Origin: an uncultured Bacteroides sp.
GTDB lineage: Bacteria; Bacteroidota; Bacteroidia; Bacteroidales; Bacteroidaceae
Direction of reading: 5' to 3'
Assembly (NCBI GenBank): GCA_947038155.1
Contig: CAMQVH010000002.1
Location: 124,001-188,000 of the forward strand
Length of the DNA stretch: 64,000 bases
Shown here: one piece after another, positions 9,949 to 18,426 of the stretch
Numbering within the stretch: the stretch's first letter is position 1
Layout: each line of letters opens with the position of its first letter
Notes under the pieces: model-generated
Told to the model about the DNA's origin: nothing
The model's database searches: none
The model's input: only the letters and a program-made list of their open reading frames with translations
Program-made: the position numbers and the translations under genes

Positions 9949-11697
9949 ATGAACATAAAAAGCCAACAGGCAAAAAATAGTTTTTTATTCATATTTATAT
10001 ATCTATGTAGTCTGTCTTTGCAACCAGCTTTCGCAACTCAATCGAAAGAAGTTATAACAACAGATATCTGGGCAGCCACTGCCACTGTATTCAAACTTGT
10101 CGGTGAAAAAGCTGTCAACAATGTAAAACTGAATTGGATGCAACGAGAGGACGCCGACCTTTATAGAATCTACCGGGATGGAAATTGTATTGGAGAAGCT
10201 AAAGGAAATACATACGATGATTATAATCTGAAAGCAGATAAAACTTTTACCTACCATGTAGAAGCATTTAAAGAGGGGAAGAAAATAGCCACGTCCGCTT
10301 CTCAACAAGCAACAACCTTCACCCCTAACGGCGAAACTAAAGTTTATGATAATCTAAACGGAAAATATATCACCAAAGAATCTGCCCAAAAACCTCAGGG
10401 TATGAAAATTGGGGAGCTTTATTTCTCTTATAAAATGGAAAACGTTGAAAAGGAAGTAGATGGACAAACACTCAAAGGATGGCTAGCTACAGAAAGCTTT
10501 TCTCCGACAGGGCTCAATGGTAGTTGGAGTACTTCCCGTGAACTGGCTTTTTACCCAAATGTAAAATTTGAGGGTATTGCTTTCCGATATAACGCAAAAA
10601 CCGGTAAGGTAGTACTTTCAGCACATTATGAAGATCAAAGTGGATATGTTGCAGCTAAAATCTATCTGGCACAAATAACTCCCAAAGGCGAGCTCGAAGT
10701 AGGCACTATGGAACGACCATTGGGCTATGACTCTAGAGATCAATCTCTTTTCATTGATGATGACGGTACAGCTTATCTCCTTTCAGCTACAAATATGAAC
10801 AGAGATATAAACATCTATAAGCTAGACCCTTCATGGACTAAGCCTGTTTTATTAGTTAATACAATATGTAAAGGACTACATCGGGAAACTCCTGCAATCA
10901 TCAAAAAAGACGGAGAATATTATTTCTTCAGTTCAAAGGCTTCCGGATGGTATCCGAGTCAAACCATGTATACATCTGCCGCTGATTTAGGAGGCGAATG
11001 GACACCTATGAGAGAAATTGGCAATAATTCTACTTTTGATGCACAGTTTAACAGAATCAGTACAGTTGGAAAAACCTGCGGAGTATGGAGTTACCACTGG
11101 GGAGCGCAACGAAAATATAAAACTCCGGCTGGCAATTTCCCGAGAATTTCAATAGCCGCATTTAACAAAGGATATGCTTCGATGGATTATTACAGATACC
11201 TGGAATTTAGTGACAAATATGGTATTATCCCTGTTCAGAACGGTAAAAACCTGACATTAAATGTACCGGTGACAGCCGCTGTCCCAGGAGCGAGAGGAAT
11301 TAAAGCTGATTGTATCACGGATGGAGCTTGTACTGAATCTTCTACTTATTTCCAGAAAAGTTCAAATGCTGCTACAGGTTCTCCTTATATGTTTACCATA
11401 GATATGCAGAAAGAAGCCGTGATTTCTGAGATTAATCTTTCGACAAGATTGGTTAACGGTTCCGAGGCTGCCTACAAATATACCATTGAAGGAAGCCGGG
11501 ATGGAAAAAGTTATAAAATGCTCGTAGACGGCAAATTAAACTGGCAGGTAGGATTTCTAATTCTGAATATTGAAGATCCGTCGCTCTACAGATATTTACG
11601 GCTCCGCGTATACGGTGTTGTCAATGTACATAAAAACAATTCTGCAATGTGGGCAGATGGCATTTATGAATTTGCTGCTTACGGAAAACCACAATAA
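9949..11697 (+). CDS. FN3-GH43-F5/8C enzyme (second GH43 of the operon, atypical first blade)
   Basis: Signal peptide (about residues 1-30), a fibronectin-III-like module (about 35-125), a GH43-like propeller (about 135-425) and a C-terminal F5/8-type-C galactose-binding module (about 430-582, with VISEINLSTRLVNG and YRYLRLRVYG). It shares with its upstream paralogue the segments SRDQSLFIDDDGTAYLLSATNMN and RETPAIIKKDGEYYFF (Glu near residue 313). The INAHGG motif of the first blade in the paralogue is absent here. The extra modules suggest attachment to a complex glycan. In the B. thetaiotaomicron order it would be BT0264 (from memory). It is the last gene of the operon and is followed by a hairpin terminator at 11721. 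Confidence 0.82.
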   Translation: MNIKSQQAKNSFLFIFIYLCSLSLQPAFATQSKEVITTDIWAATATVFKLVGEKAVNNVKLNWMQREDADLYRIYRDGNCIGEAKGNTYDDYNLKADKTFTYHVEAFKEGKKIATSASQQATTFTPNGETKVYDNLNGKYITKESAQKPQGMKIGELYFSYKMENVEKEVDGQTLKGWLATESFSPTGLNGSWSTSRELAFYPNVKFEGIAFRYNAKTGKVVLSAHYEDQSGYVAAKIYLAQITPKGELEVGTMERPLGYDSRDQSLFIDDDGTAYLLSATNMNRDINIYKLDPSWTKPVLLVNTICKGLHRETPAIIKKDGEYYFFSSKASGWYPSQTMYTSAADLGGEWTPMREIGNNSTFDAQFNRISTVGKTCGVWSYHWGAQRKYKTPAGNFPRISIAAFNKGYASMDYYRYLEFSDKYGIIPVQNGKNLTLNVPVTAAVPGARGIKADCITDGACTESSTYFQKSSNAATGSPYMFTIDMQKEAVISEINLSTRLVNGSEAAYKYTIEGSRDGKSYKMLVDGKLNWQVGFLILNIEDPSLYRYLRLRVYGVVNVHKNNSAMWADGIYEFAAYGKPQ

Positions 11698-11720
11698 ATA
11701 AGAAAGCAAAGTGTATTAGA

Positions 11721-11757
11721 AAAAGCCAGTTAACTATTTAAATGTTGACTGGCTTTT
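11721..11757 (+). terminator. Rho-independent terminator after the GH43 operon
   Basis: AAAAGCCAGTTAAC (11721-11734) pairs with GTTGACTGGCTTTT (11744-11757) with one wobble and a 9-nt loop. It has A- and T-rich flanks on both sides, so it may also serve the lyase gene that converges from the right. Confidence 0.75.
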
Positions 11758-11822
11758 CATTTTGCATCGATCACAAAAAGTTACCCTATTAAGCTTTCTG
11801 TATTTAACGATTCCATTATTCG

Positions 11823-13967
11823 TTAATATATACCATTTTGTACAAGCAAATAATAAACTAAAGCCCAATCCTGATCATTTGCATATGGATCGTAGAATCC
11901 GCCCTTTACTCCGTTAACCTTATTTGGATAAATATAGGCGCAAGAAGCTTTTCCATCTTCAAAGAATAAACACAGATTATTTCTCACAATATTCTCTGCA
12001 CGCTCTTTATATGAATGATCTCCCGTACATTGCGAATAAAGATAAAAAGCAGCCCCTGACAATGTACTCCAATAGTGTGGAAAAGTATCTCCCCACATTT
12101 CCCGCTTACCAAACCAATAACCATCCCAATGACGAACAGCTATTTCATTCAAATGATAACTGGGTTGTTTGCCATTGAAAGCTTCCAATACAGGCATTTG
12201 AATCTTTGCCCCATCCAAATATTTCTGCCTTCCGGTTTCCATATAAAGTTGAAGCAAGAACATGACTGATGGAGCTACAATGGCTTGTTCGTAGTTTACT
12301 TCACTAGCCGGATAATTCAAACCATTTTTCAAAAAAGTATCACCAACCGCAATATAATCATTCTCCAACTCTTGATATTCTCTTTGCATATCAGCATTTT
12401 TTAAAGTTTGCAGTCCTAAGCGAACCGGTATACCTATGGCATAAAAACCATGTCCGAACTGTTTGAACATAGACCGCAAAGTCATATAACCATGTTTAGC
12501 ATATTGTTTGTCATTGGTTATTTTATACATCTGGAAATAAAAATCCGCTACCCATACATAATTGTACGCCCTGTTACGTCCCTTCTGATCGACTGAAGAG
12601 AAAGTCTTATAGTCAGCATCTTGCAATCTATTACGCAAAAAACTTGCATATCGCAATAAAGATGCCTTTACTTCAGCAACAGGATGCAATTGATAATACT
12701 TTGCTAAAAGTACCCCCATACCGACTCTCTCAGCACCTTCATCCCTGTCAACCGGATTACAGTTATGCGTATTATTCAGATATATTTCATTCTTTTCATT
12801 ATCATAAACCATATAAGCATCTCTACGCGTATTCGAACTTTTCATCTGTTGATTTGCAACTATAAACTCTACTCGTTTTTTAATCAAATCATCCACACTA
12901 CTAATCACCAAACAATTTGCATGATTTTTTTTCCCTGTGCCATATAGTATATCAAAACGCACTTCTCCTAACTGATCCATTACTACTTCAGCATACCATG
13001 CTGTTCCTTGTTTTTTCATAGGAATAGTGACATCATTCTTTTTAAGCATACAGCCTTTTACCATCTGCCCACCTGATATTTTCACAAGGGCAGTTTCTCC
13101 TTTCTCAAATACATACTTGTTGCAAGATACCCAAACACTCTCTCTTTCCAATAACTTTTGACGAAAATCATCTTCACCTTTATGCGAAAAGATATACCAC
13201 GAAAATACTTGTTCATCACCCGGCATCAATTTCATATCCGGAAGATTCAAAGAAATAATTCCCCTTGTATGAGAGTTACCCTTATTTCTATCACGCTCTG
13301 ATATTTCATAACTTTTAATTTCGCCTTCCCTCAAAACCAGTCCCAAATGTGGAGCATATCCCCCCATACGTATCGCGTTTACATAAGCTGCATTATCACC
13401 CTCCCATATATGAGCATTAGCCCGCATATTTATACAAGTTTGTGCCCCTGGATAGTTATCATTGAATGGAGTATAGATGCCTATATCCGATAAAAGTATT
13501 TCCTCTGTTCCATCATTTTGGAAAGTATACTCTTCTATTAAATCTTCTCCTCTCATACTCCTTTCTACAAGGATACATATATCTCCAACTCGATAAGTAA
13601 CTTCTCTCCCATCCTGCTTTATACTGGCAGGAAGATTCCAAAACAACTTGTTTTTCTGATTTCTTCTCACCTCAGTGAAATAGCCAAGTCCCCAACCATA
13701 ATTCTCCTTTATCCAAGGATATTGGCTACCATCTGTTGCTATCAGCCAATTCATATTCTGTTTATCATTATCAATATTCATTGATTGTATGGCTCCAGTT
13801 TTCGAATTCACTGTAAAGTTTACTTTTTGGGCTTTAACAGAAATACATATTACTGTCAACAACCCAATACCACAAAGCTTTAAAAAAGGATTCTTTACTT
13901 TTCCCATTGACATCATCCTATTTTTCTTAAAACAGGGCTTACTTCTTTTAGATAAATCTAAATCCAT
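11823..13967 (-). CDS. PL27-like L-rhamnose-alpha-1,4-D-glucuronate lyase
   Basis: A secreted protein of about 700 residues. The N-terminal half is beta-rich. The C-terminal half, from about residue 350, has the rhythm of a helical toroid (NYVWVADFYFQMYKIT, FGHGFYAIGIP, HWDGYWFGKREMWGDTFPHYWS). The identification rests on the neighbourhood: from memory, the founding PL27 enzyme of B. thetaiotaomicron (BT0263) lies next to the two GH43 genes BT0264 and BT0265. It cleaves the terminal rhamnose-glucuronic acid caps of arabinogalactan proteins by beta-elimination. The frame opens at 13967, but the signal peptide (MGKVKNPFLKLCGIG..., cleavage after SVKA) starts at residue 21, so a start at 13907-13916 is also possible. 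The promoter with the shared element is at 14023-14074. Confidence 0.72.
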   Translation of the reverse strand: MDLDLSKRSKPCFKKNRMMSMGKVKNPFLKLCGIGLLTVICISVKAQKVNFTVNSKTGAIQSMNIDNDKQNMNWLIATDGSQYPWIKENYGWGLGYFTEVRRNQKNKLFWNLPASIKQDGREVTYRVGDICILVERSMRGEDLIEEYTFQNDGTEEILLSDIGIYTPFNDNYPGAQTCINMRANAHIWEGDNAAYVNAIRMGGYAPHLGLVLREGEIKSYEISERDRNKGNSHTRGIISLNLPDMKLMPGDEQVFSWYIFSHKGEDDFRQKLLERESVWVSCNKYVFEKGETALVKISGGQMVKGCMLKKNDVTIPMKKQGTAWYAEVVMDQLGEVRFDILYGTGKKNHANCLVISSVDDLIKKRVEFIVANQQMKSSNTRRDAYMVYDNEKNEIYLNNTHNCNPVDRDEGAERVGMGVLLAKYYQLHPVAEVKASLLRYASFLRNRLQDADYKTFSSVDQKGRNRAYNYVWVADFYFQMYKITNDKQYAKHGYMTLRSMFKQFGHGFYAIGIPVRLGLQTLKNADMQREYQELENDYIAVGDTFLKNGLNYPASEVNYEQAIVAPSVMFLLQLYMETGRQKYLDGAKIQMPVLEAFNGKQPSYHLNEIAVRHWDGYWFGKREMWGDTFPHYWSTLSGAAFYLYSQCTGDHSYKERAENIVRNNLCLFFEDGKASCAYIYPNKVNGVKGGFYDPYANDQDWALVYYLLVQNGIY

Positions 13968-14022
13968 TGTTTTTCATTTAAATAATTATAGCTATTAAAA
14001 ATCTTATTGCCAAGTAATTATT

Positions 14023-14074
14023 CAAAGATAATTCTTTTCAAAAGGGAAAAAGTACTATAATCATTCAAAAGGGA
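14023..14074 (-). promoter_or_regulatory. Promoter of the lyase gene with regulator-type site
   Basis: Read on the minus strand, TATCTTTG (14030-14023) is a perfect Bacteroides -7 box. Exactly 28 nt upstream is CCCTTTTGAATGATT (14073-14059), nearly identical to the far susC site ending at 2456. A degenerate copy (CCCTTTTGAAAAGAAT, 14046-14031) lies between them and covers the -33 region. Confidence 0.65.
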
Positions 14075-14326
14075 ACAGTAATAAATAAAAATACCTCATC
14101 CTTGTCGAGGGCAATTCCCCGTTTGACTAAATATCACTCAAATTCGTTCAATTTTAATTCAACATTTCAAAATCCGGTGGATTAGTCAGTTGTATATCCA
14201 AGCAGGATACACTTAGAGAGCAAATAGTAAAAAGAAAAAATTCAATCCATTTATTCGCTAGAATCAAAGAAAGTCCCTATCTTTACCCCAAGTAATTTTT
14301 ATTATTCACCATTAAATGTAAATATT
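14075..14326. other. Intergenic remainder between the lyase gene and the 14327 gene
   Basis: The whole gap is 13968-14326; its left part is the lyase promoter. Here I see a possible degenerate regulator-type site (ATTCGTTCAATTTT, 14142-14155) and a -7-like box TATCTTTA (14278-14285) that would serve the 14327 gene with a leader of about 35 nt. No open reading frame or further repeat stands out. Confidence 0.4.
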
Positions 14327-14596
14327 ATGGCAAGTAGAAGAGAACTTAAAAAGAACGTAAACTATATCGCAGGAGAATTATTCACTGAGTGCTTAATCAA
14401 TAGTATGTTTATCCCTGGTACTGATAAGGCTAAAGCTGATGAACTGATGGCTGAGGTTTTAAAAATGCAGGATGAATTTGTCAGCCGCATCAGCCATACA
14501 GAACCGGGCAATGTGAAAGGTTTTTATAAGAAATTCCGAGTAGATTTCAATGCAAAAGTTAACGAGATTATTGAGGCCATCGGAAAATTGAACTAA
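14327..14596 (+). CDS. Conserved small cytoplasmic protein (89 aa), function unknown
   Basis: I do not recognise a characterised family. The protein is basic at the N-terminus (MASRRELKKNVNYIAGELF), predicted helical throughout, with no signal peptide, membrane segment or cysteine pair. A -7-like box at 14278 and clear codon usage support expression. The stop lies 8 nt before the acyltransferase start, so the two are probably co-transcribed. Short helical proteins of this kind are conserved in Bacteroidales; no function can be read from the sequence. Confidence 0.8.
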   Translation: MASRRELKKNVNYIAGELFTECLINSMFIPGTDKAKADELMAEVLKMQDEFVSRISHTEPGNVKGFYKKFRVDFNAKVNEIIEAIGKLN

Positions 14597-14604
14597 AGAT
14601 CAGA

Positions 14605-15159
14605 ATGAAGAAAGCAATTTATAGCTTTATCTATTACCGCCTGTTAGGGTGGAAGACAAACGTTACGGTACCTAATTATGATAAATGCGTGATATGTGCC
14701 GCACCACACACAACGAACCTTGATTTATTTATTGGAAAACTGTTTTATGGAGCATTAGGCCGTAAAACAAGTTTCATGATGAAAAAAGAGTGGTTCTTTT
14801 TTCCGTTAGGAATTATTTTTAAAACTGTAGGCGGAATTCCCGTAGACCGTAGTCGGAAAACTTCGCTGGTCGACCAGATGGTTCATCATTTTGCTGAATG
14901 CAAAAAGTTTCATCTGGCTATCACACCCGAAGGAACCCGCAAGGCGAACCCGAACTGGAAAAAAGGGTTTTATTACATCGCCCTTAAGGCTCAAGTGCCT
15001 ATCGTTCTGATCGGTATTGACTACAGTACAAAGACCATAACGTCCACTAAAGCAATTATGCCGACGGGAGATCTTAATAAAGATATGCGGGAAATCAAAC
15101 TGTACTTCAAGGATTTCAAAGGAAAACATCCTGAGAATTTTGCACTTGGAGAACTTTAA
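14605..15159 (+). CDS. Lysophospholipid acyltransferase family protein (PlsC-like, short form)
   Basis: It transfers acyl groups to a lysophospholipid or related acceptor at the inner membrane. At 184 residues it is short for the family and lacks N-terminal membrane helices. The HX4D motif is present as HTTNLD (near residue 36), followed by the substrate-binding segment GGIPVDRS (near residue 75) and the EGTR motif (near residue 110) with GFYYIALKAQVPIV after it. It is probably co-transcribed with the preceding 89-residue gene. The actual acceptor is unknown. The stop codon overlaps the start of the 14-bp repeat element. Confidence 0.88.
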   Translation: MKKAIYSFIYYRLLGWKTNVTVPNYDKCVICAAPHTTNLDLFIGKLFYGALGRKTSFMMKKEWFFFPLGIIFKTVGGIPVDRSRKTSLVDQMVHHFAECKKFHLAITPEGTRKANPNWKKGFYYIALKAQVPIVLIGIDYSTKTITSTKAIMPTGDLNKDMREIKLYFKDFKGKHPENFALGEL

Positions 15160-15270
15160 GAATAAAGTAATAAGTAATAGGTATTAAGTATTAATCGTAG
15201 CTGCTGAAATGCTGCTCCGCATGGTATATTACTTATTACCTATTACTTATTACCTATTCCCTATTACTTA
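15157..15270. repeat. Long inverted repeat with 14-bp tandem units in each arm
   Basis: The left arm has units starting TAAG at 15157, 15171 and 15185. The right arm has TTACTTATTACCTA at 15229 and 15243 and a variant, TTCCCTATTACTTA, at 15257. The arms are roughly complementary over about 35 nt, around a loop of about 30 nt containing CTGCTGAAATGCTGCT. It begins at the acyltransferase stop codon and ends 11 nt before the nitrilase start. A second element of the same design lies at 48691-48775. Confidence 0.8.
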
Positions 15271-15281
15271 AAACAGGCATC

Positions 15282-16067
15282 ATGGATTCGATTCGTATTT
15301 CCATAGTACAAACCGATATCGTTTGGGAAAACAAACAAGAAAATCTCCGTTTGCTCCACGAGAAGCTGCAAAGTCTCTGTGGAACAACGGAGATTGTTGT
15401 TTTACCGGAGATGTTTTCTACAGGATTCAGCATGCAAAGTGATATGCTGGCGGAAGCAAATTCCGGTGAGACGATTACAACACTGAAACAATGGGCTTCT
15501 TTGTTTCAAGTTGCCATCTGCGGGAGTTATATCACTGTAGACAACGGAAGATATTACAATCGCGCTTTCTTCCTGACACCGGAAGGAAAAGAATTCTATT
15601 ATGATAAACGCCATCTGTTCCGCATGGGACGTGAGGCAGAACATTTCTCGGCAGGCGATGAACGTCTGATTATCCCTTACCGTGGCTGGAATATCTGCCT
15701 GCTTGTATGCTACGATCTTCGTTTTCCGGTGTGGAGCCGGAACGTAGCCAATCAATATGACCTATTAATATATGTAGCAAACTGGCCTATCCCCCGCCGC
15801 CTGGCATGGGATACGCTGCTTCGTGCCCGTGCCCTTGAAAATCAGTGTTACGTGTGCGGGGTTAACAGAATAGGTATAGACGGATATCGGCTGAAATACA
15901 ACGGAGGAAGCAAAATCTATTCAGCGCTCGGAGAAGAAGCGGCTTCCGTGCCCGACGAAACGGAGGGCATAGCAACCGCTACGCTTCATCTGACCGCCCT
16001 TCATCAGTTCAGAGAAAAGTTTCCGGTATGGAAAGATGCAGACGAATTCCAACTCCGCCATTCGTGA
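15282..16067 (+). CDS. Carbon-nitrogen hydrolase of the nitrilase superfamily (omega-amidase/YafV-like)
   Basis: Nitrilase-superfamily hydrolase of 261 residues, the usual length for the YafV/omega-amidase branch. The catalytic triad is visible: Glu in VVLPEMFSTGF (near residue 43), Lys in YDKRHLFRMG (near 110) and Cys in LLVCYDLRFPVW (near 145). The ARALENQCYV segment after it is also typical. Omega-amidases hydrolyse alpha-ketoglutaramate and related omega-amides as metabolite repair; that substrate is by family only. There is no signal peptide. Its leader is occupied by the inverted repeat at 15157-15270. Confidence 0.88.
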   Translation: MDSIRISIVQTDIVWENKQENLRLLHEKLQSLCGTTEIVVLPEMFSTGFSMQSDMLAEANSGETITTLKQWASLFQVAICGSYITVDNGRYYNRAFFLTPEGKEFYYDKRHLFRMGREAEHFSAGDERLIIPYRGWNICLLVCYDLRFPVWSRNVANQYDLLIYVANWPIPRRLAWDTLLRARALENQCYVCGVNRIGIDGYRLKYNGGSKIYSALGEEAASVPDETEGIATATLHLTALHQFREKFPVWKDADEFQLRHS

Positions 16068-16143
16068 TGAAACAAATGTTAAAAACGATTTGAAGGTGCA
16101 ACAATACCTAGAAGTTAGTAGTTAATTATATAGACTTCTTTTG

Positions 16144-16151
16144 TATCTTTG
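16144..16151 (+). promoter_or_regulatory. -7 box of the NagB-like/PIG-L gene
   Basis: TATCTTTG is a perfect Bacteroides -7 box. It lies inside the longest open frame that begins at 16141, which rules out that start and points to the Met at 16207, with a leader of about 50 nt. Confidence 0.7.
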
Positions 16152-16206
16152 TCGTGAAAATACAGTCGTAAGGACGCTAATCTTACATAACTTAATTAAC
16201 AACTTT

Positions 16207-18198
16207 ATGAAAACAAATCTTAGTTCTCAAATCACTCTCCACAGGGTCTCCCCCAGATACTACAGACCGGAGAATGCATTTGAAAAATCAGTCTTGACAA
16301 GACTCGAGAAAATACCTACAGACATTTATGAGTCTGTAGAAGAAGGGGCTAACTACATTGCTTGCGAAATAGCACAAACCATCCGCGAAAAACAGAAAGC
16401 AGGACGCTTTTGCGTACTAGCACTCCCCGGAGGTAACTCACCCAGCCATGTCTATTCGGAACTGATCCGCATGCATAAGGAAGAAGGACTGAGCTTCCGT
16501 AACGTGATCGTATTTAATATGTATGAATACTATCCGTTGACAGCCGATGCTATCAACAGCAACTTCAATGCTTTGAAGGAAATGTTGCTGGATCATGTCG
16601 ATATTGACAAACAGAATATATTCACTCCCGATGGAACCATCGCCAAAGATACCATCTTTGAATATTGCCGTCTGTACGAACAGCGCATCGAAAGTTTCGG
16701 AGGTATTGACATTGCCCTGCTGGGTATCGGTCGTGTAGGTAATATCGCATTCAACGAACCGGGTTCACGTCTGAACTCTACCACACGTCTGATCTTATTG
16801 GACAATGCATCGCGCAACGAAGCATCCAAGATTTTCGGAACAATAGAAAATACTCCGATCAGTTCTATCACAATGGGAGTATCTACCATTCTTGGCGCTA
16901 AAAAGGTATATTTGCTGGCATGGGGGGAAAATAAGGCAGCAATGATCAAAGAATGTGTGGAAGGTCCGATTAGTGACACAATTCCTGCATCTTATCTGCA
17001 AACTCACAACAATGCTCATGTAGCGATCGACCTTTCGGCTTCCATGAACTTAACACGCATTCAACGTCCGTGGCTGGTAACATCCTGCGAGTGGAATGAT
17101 AAACTGATCCGCAGCGCTATCGTATGGCTGTGCCAGTTGACAGGCAAACCGATTCTGAAGCTGACCAACAAGGACTACAACGAAAACGGTCTGAGCGAAC
17201 TTCTGGCATTGTTTGGTTCTGCTTACAATGTAAATATCAAGATTTTCAACGACTTGCAGCATACCATCACCGGATGGCCGGGTGGCAAACCTAATGCCGA
17301 CGATACTTATCGTCCGGAACGTGCCAAACCGTATCCGAAACGTGTGGTTATCTTCTCTCCGCATCCGGATGACGACGTTATCTCCATGGGTGGAACCCTC
17401 CGCCGCCTGGTAGAACAGAAGCATGAGGTACACGTAGCTTACGAAACTTCCGGTAACATTGCCGTAGGTGATGAGGAAGTGGTTCGTTTCATGCATTTCA
17501 TCAACGGATTCAATCAGATTTTCAATAACAGCGAAGACTTGGTAATCAGCGAGAAATATGCAGAAATACGCAAATTCCTGAAAGAAAAGAAAGACGGTGA
17601 TATGGACAGCCGTGACATTCTGACTATCAAAGGTTTGATTCGTCGTGGTGAAGCCCGTACCGCTTCTTCTTACAATAATATTCCGTTAGATCGGGTACAT
17701 TTCCTTGACTTGCCGTTCTATGAAACCGGCAAGATTCAGAAAAATCCAATTAGCGAGGCCGACGTAGAGATCGTACGTAACCTGCTTCGTGAAATAAAGC
17801 CTCATCAGATTTTCGTAGCCGGTGATTTGGCTGACCCACACGGTACACACCGTGTATGTACGGATGCCGTATTCGCTGCTGTCGATCTTGAAAAAGAAGA
17901 AGGAGCCAAATGGTTGAAAGACTGTCGTATCTGGATGTATCGTGGTGCGTGGGCTGAATGGGAAATTGAGAACATCGAAATGGCTGTGCCTATCAGTCCG
18001 GAAGAGCTTCGTGCAAAACGTAATTCTATCCTGAAGCATCAGTCGCAGATGGAAAGCGCTCCGTTCTTAGGTAATGACGAACGTCTGTTCTGGCAACGTA
18101 GCGAAGACCGTAACCGTGGCACAGCAACGTTGTACGATCAGTTAGGACTGGCATCGTATGAGGCAATGGAGGCATTTGTAGAATACATTCCTCTATAA
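16207..18198 (+). CDS. NagB-like domain fused to a PIG-L/LmbE deacetylase domain; NagB active site degenerate
   Basis: The 663-residue protein has two parts. Residues about 35-290 align with glucosamine-6-phosphate deaminase (GGNSPSHVYSEL, GIGRVGNIAFNEPGS, VSTILGAKKVYLLAWG). Residues about 375-650 are a PIG-L-type zinc deacetylase (FSPHPDDDVISMGG, then ADPHGTHRV). Against E. coli NagB as I remember it, Asp72 of FNMDEY is Tyr (FNMYEY), and Asp141 and His143 of GNDGHIAFNEP are Val and Asn (GRVGNIAFNEP). Glu148 is kept. The first half is therefore unlikely to be a normal deaminase, although databases often call such genes nagB. The start at 16207 is set by the promoter. A terminator follows at 18240. 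Confidence 0.9.
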   Translation: MKTNLSSQITLHRVSPRYYRPENAFEKSVLTRLEKIPTDIYESVEEGANYIACEIAQTIREKQKAGRFCVLALPGGNSPSHVYSELIRMHKEEGLSFRNVIVFNMYEYYPLTADAINSNFNALKEMLLDHVDIDKQNIFTPDGTIAKDTIFEYCRLYEQRIESFGGIDIALLGIGRVGNIAFNEPGSRLNSTTRLILLDNASRNEASKIFGTIENTPISSITMGVSTILGAKKVYLLAWGENKAAMIKECVEGPISDTIPASYLQTHNNAHVAIDLSASMNLTRIQRPWLVTSCEWNDKLIRSAIVWLCQLTGKPILKLTNKDYNENGLSELLALFGSAYNVNIKIFNDLQHTITGWPGGKPNADDTYRPERAKPYPKRVVIFSPHPDDDVISMGGTLRRLVEQKHEVHVAYETSGNIAVGDEEVVRFMHFINGFNQIFNNSEDLVISEKYAEIRKFLKEKKDGDMDSRDILTIKGLIRRGEARTASSYNNIPLDRVHFLDLPFYETGKIQKNPISEADVEIVRNLLREIKPHQIFVAGDLADPHGTHRVCTDAVFAAVDLEKEEGAKWLKDCRIWMYRGAWAEWEIENIEMAVPISPEELRAKRNSILKHQSQMESAPFLGNDERLFWQRSEDRNRGTATLYDQLGLASYEAMEAFVEYIPL

Positions 18199-18239
18199 GA
18201 AAGAAAATTCTTAATTAATAGAATATAAAACAATCAAAG

Positions 18240-18275
18240 AAGAGTGGGCAGTTCGATACTTCCCACTCTTTTTTT
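18240..18275 (+). terminator. Rho-independent terminator after the NagB-like/PIG-L gene
   Basis: AAGAGTGGG (18240-18248) pairs with CCCACTCTT (18262-18270), followed by a run of T to 18275. Confidence 0.85.
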
Positions 18276-18278
18276 GTT

Positions 18279-18286
18279 TATTTTTG
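18279..18286 (+). promoter_or_regulatory. -7 box upstream of the secreted amidase gene
   Basis: TATTTTTG matches TAnnTTTG directly after the preceding terminator. It would give the amidase mRNA a leader of about 135 nt. Confidence 0.45.
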
Positions 18287-18426
18287 CAGGAGATTTTGCC
18301 ACAGAATGCAATGGACTTACATGAACGCGAGATTCATTTCGTATTCTCCTTCCAAAAGGGGAAATGCCATCAAGGGGAAAGTGGCGGACATAGATAATCA
18401 TAGGATGCAACCTAAAGAGTGGAACG

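Noticed and set aside
16141..16206. Longer start for the NagB-like gene
   Set aside because: A perfect -7 box lies inside this stretch and the extra residues have no similarity to NagB.
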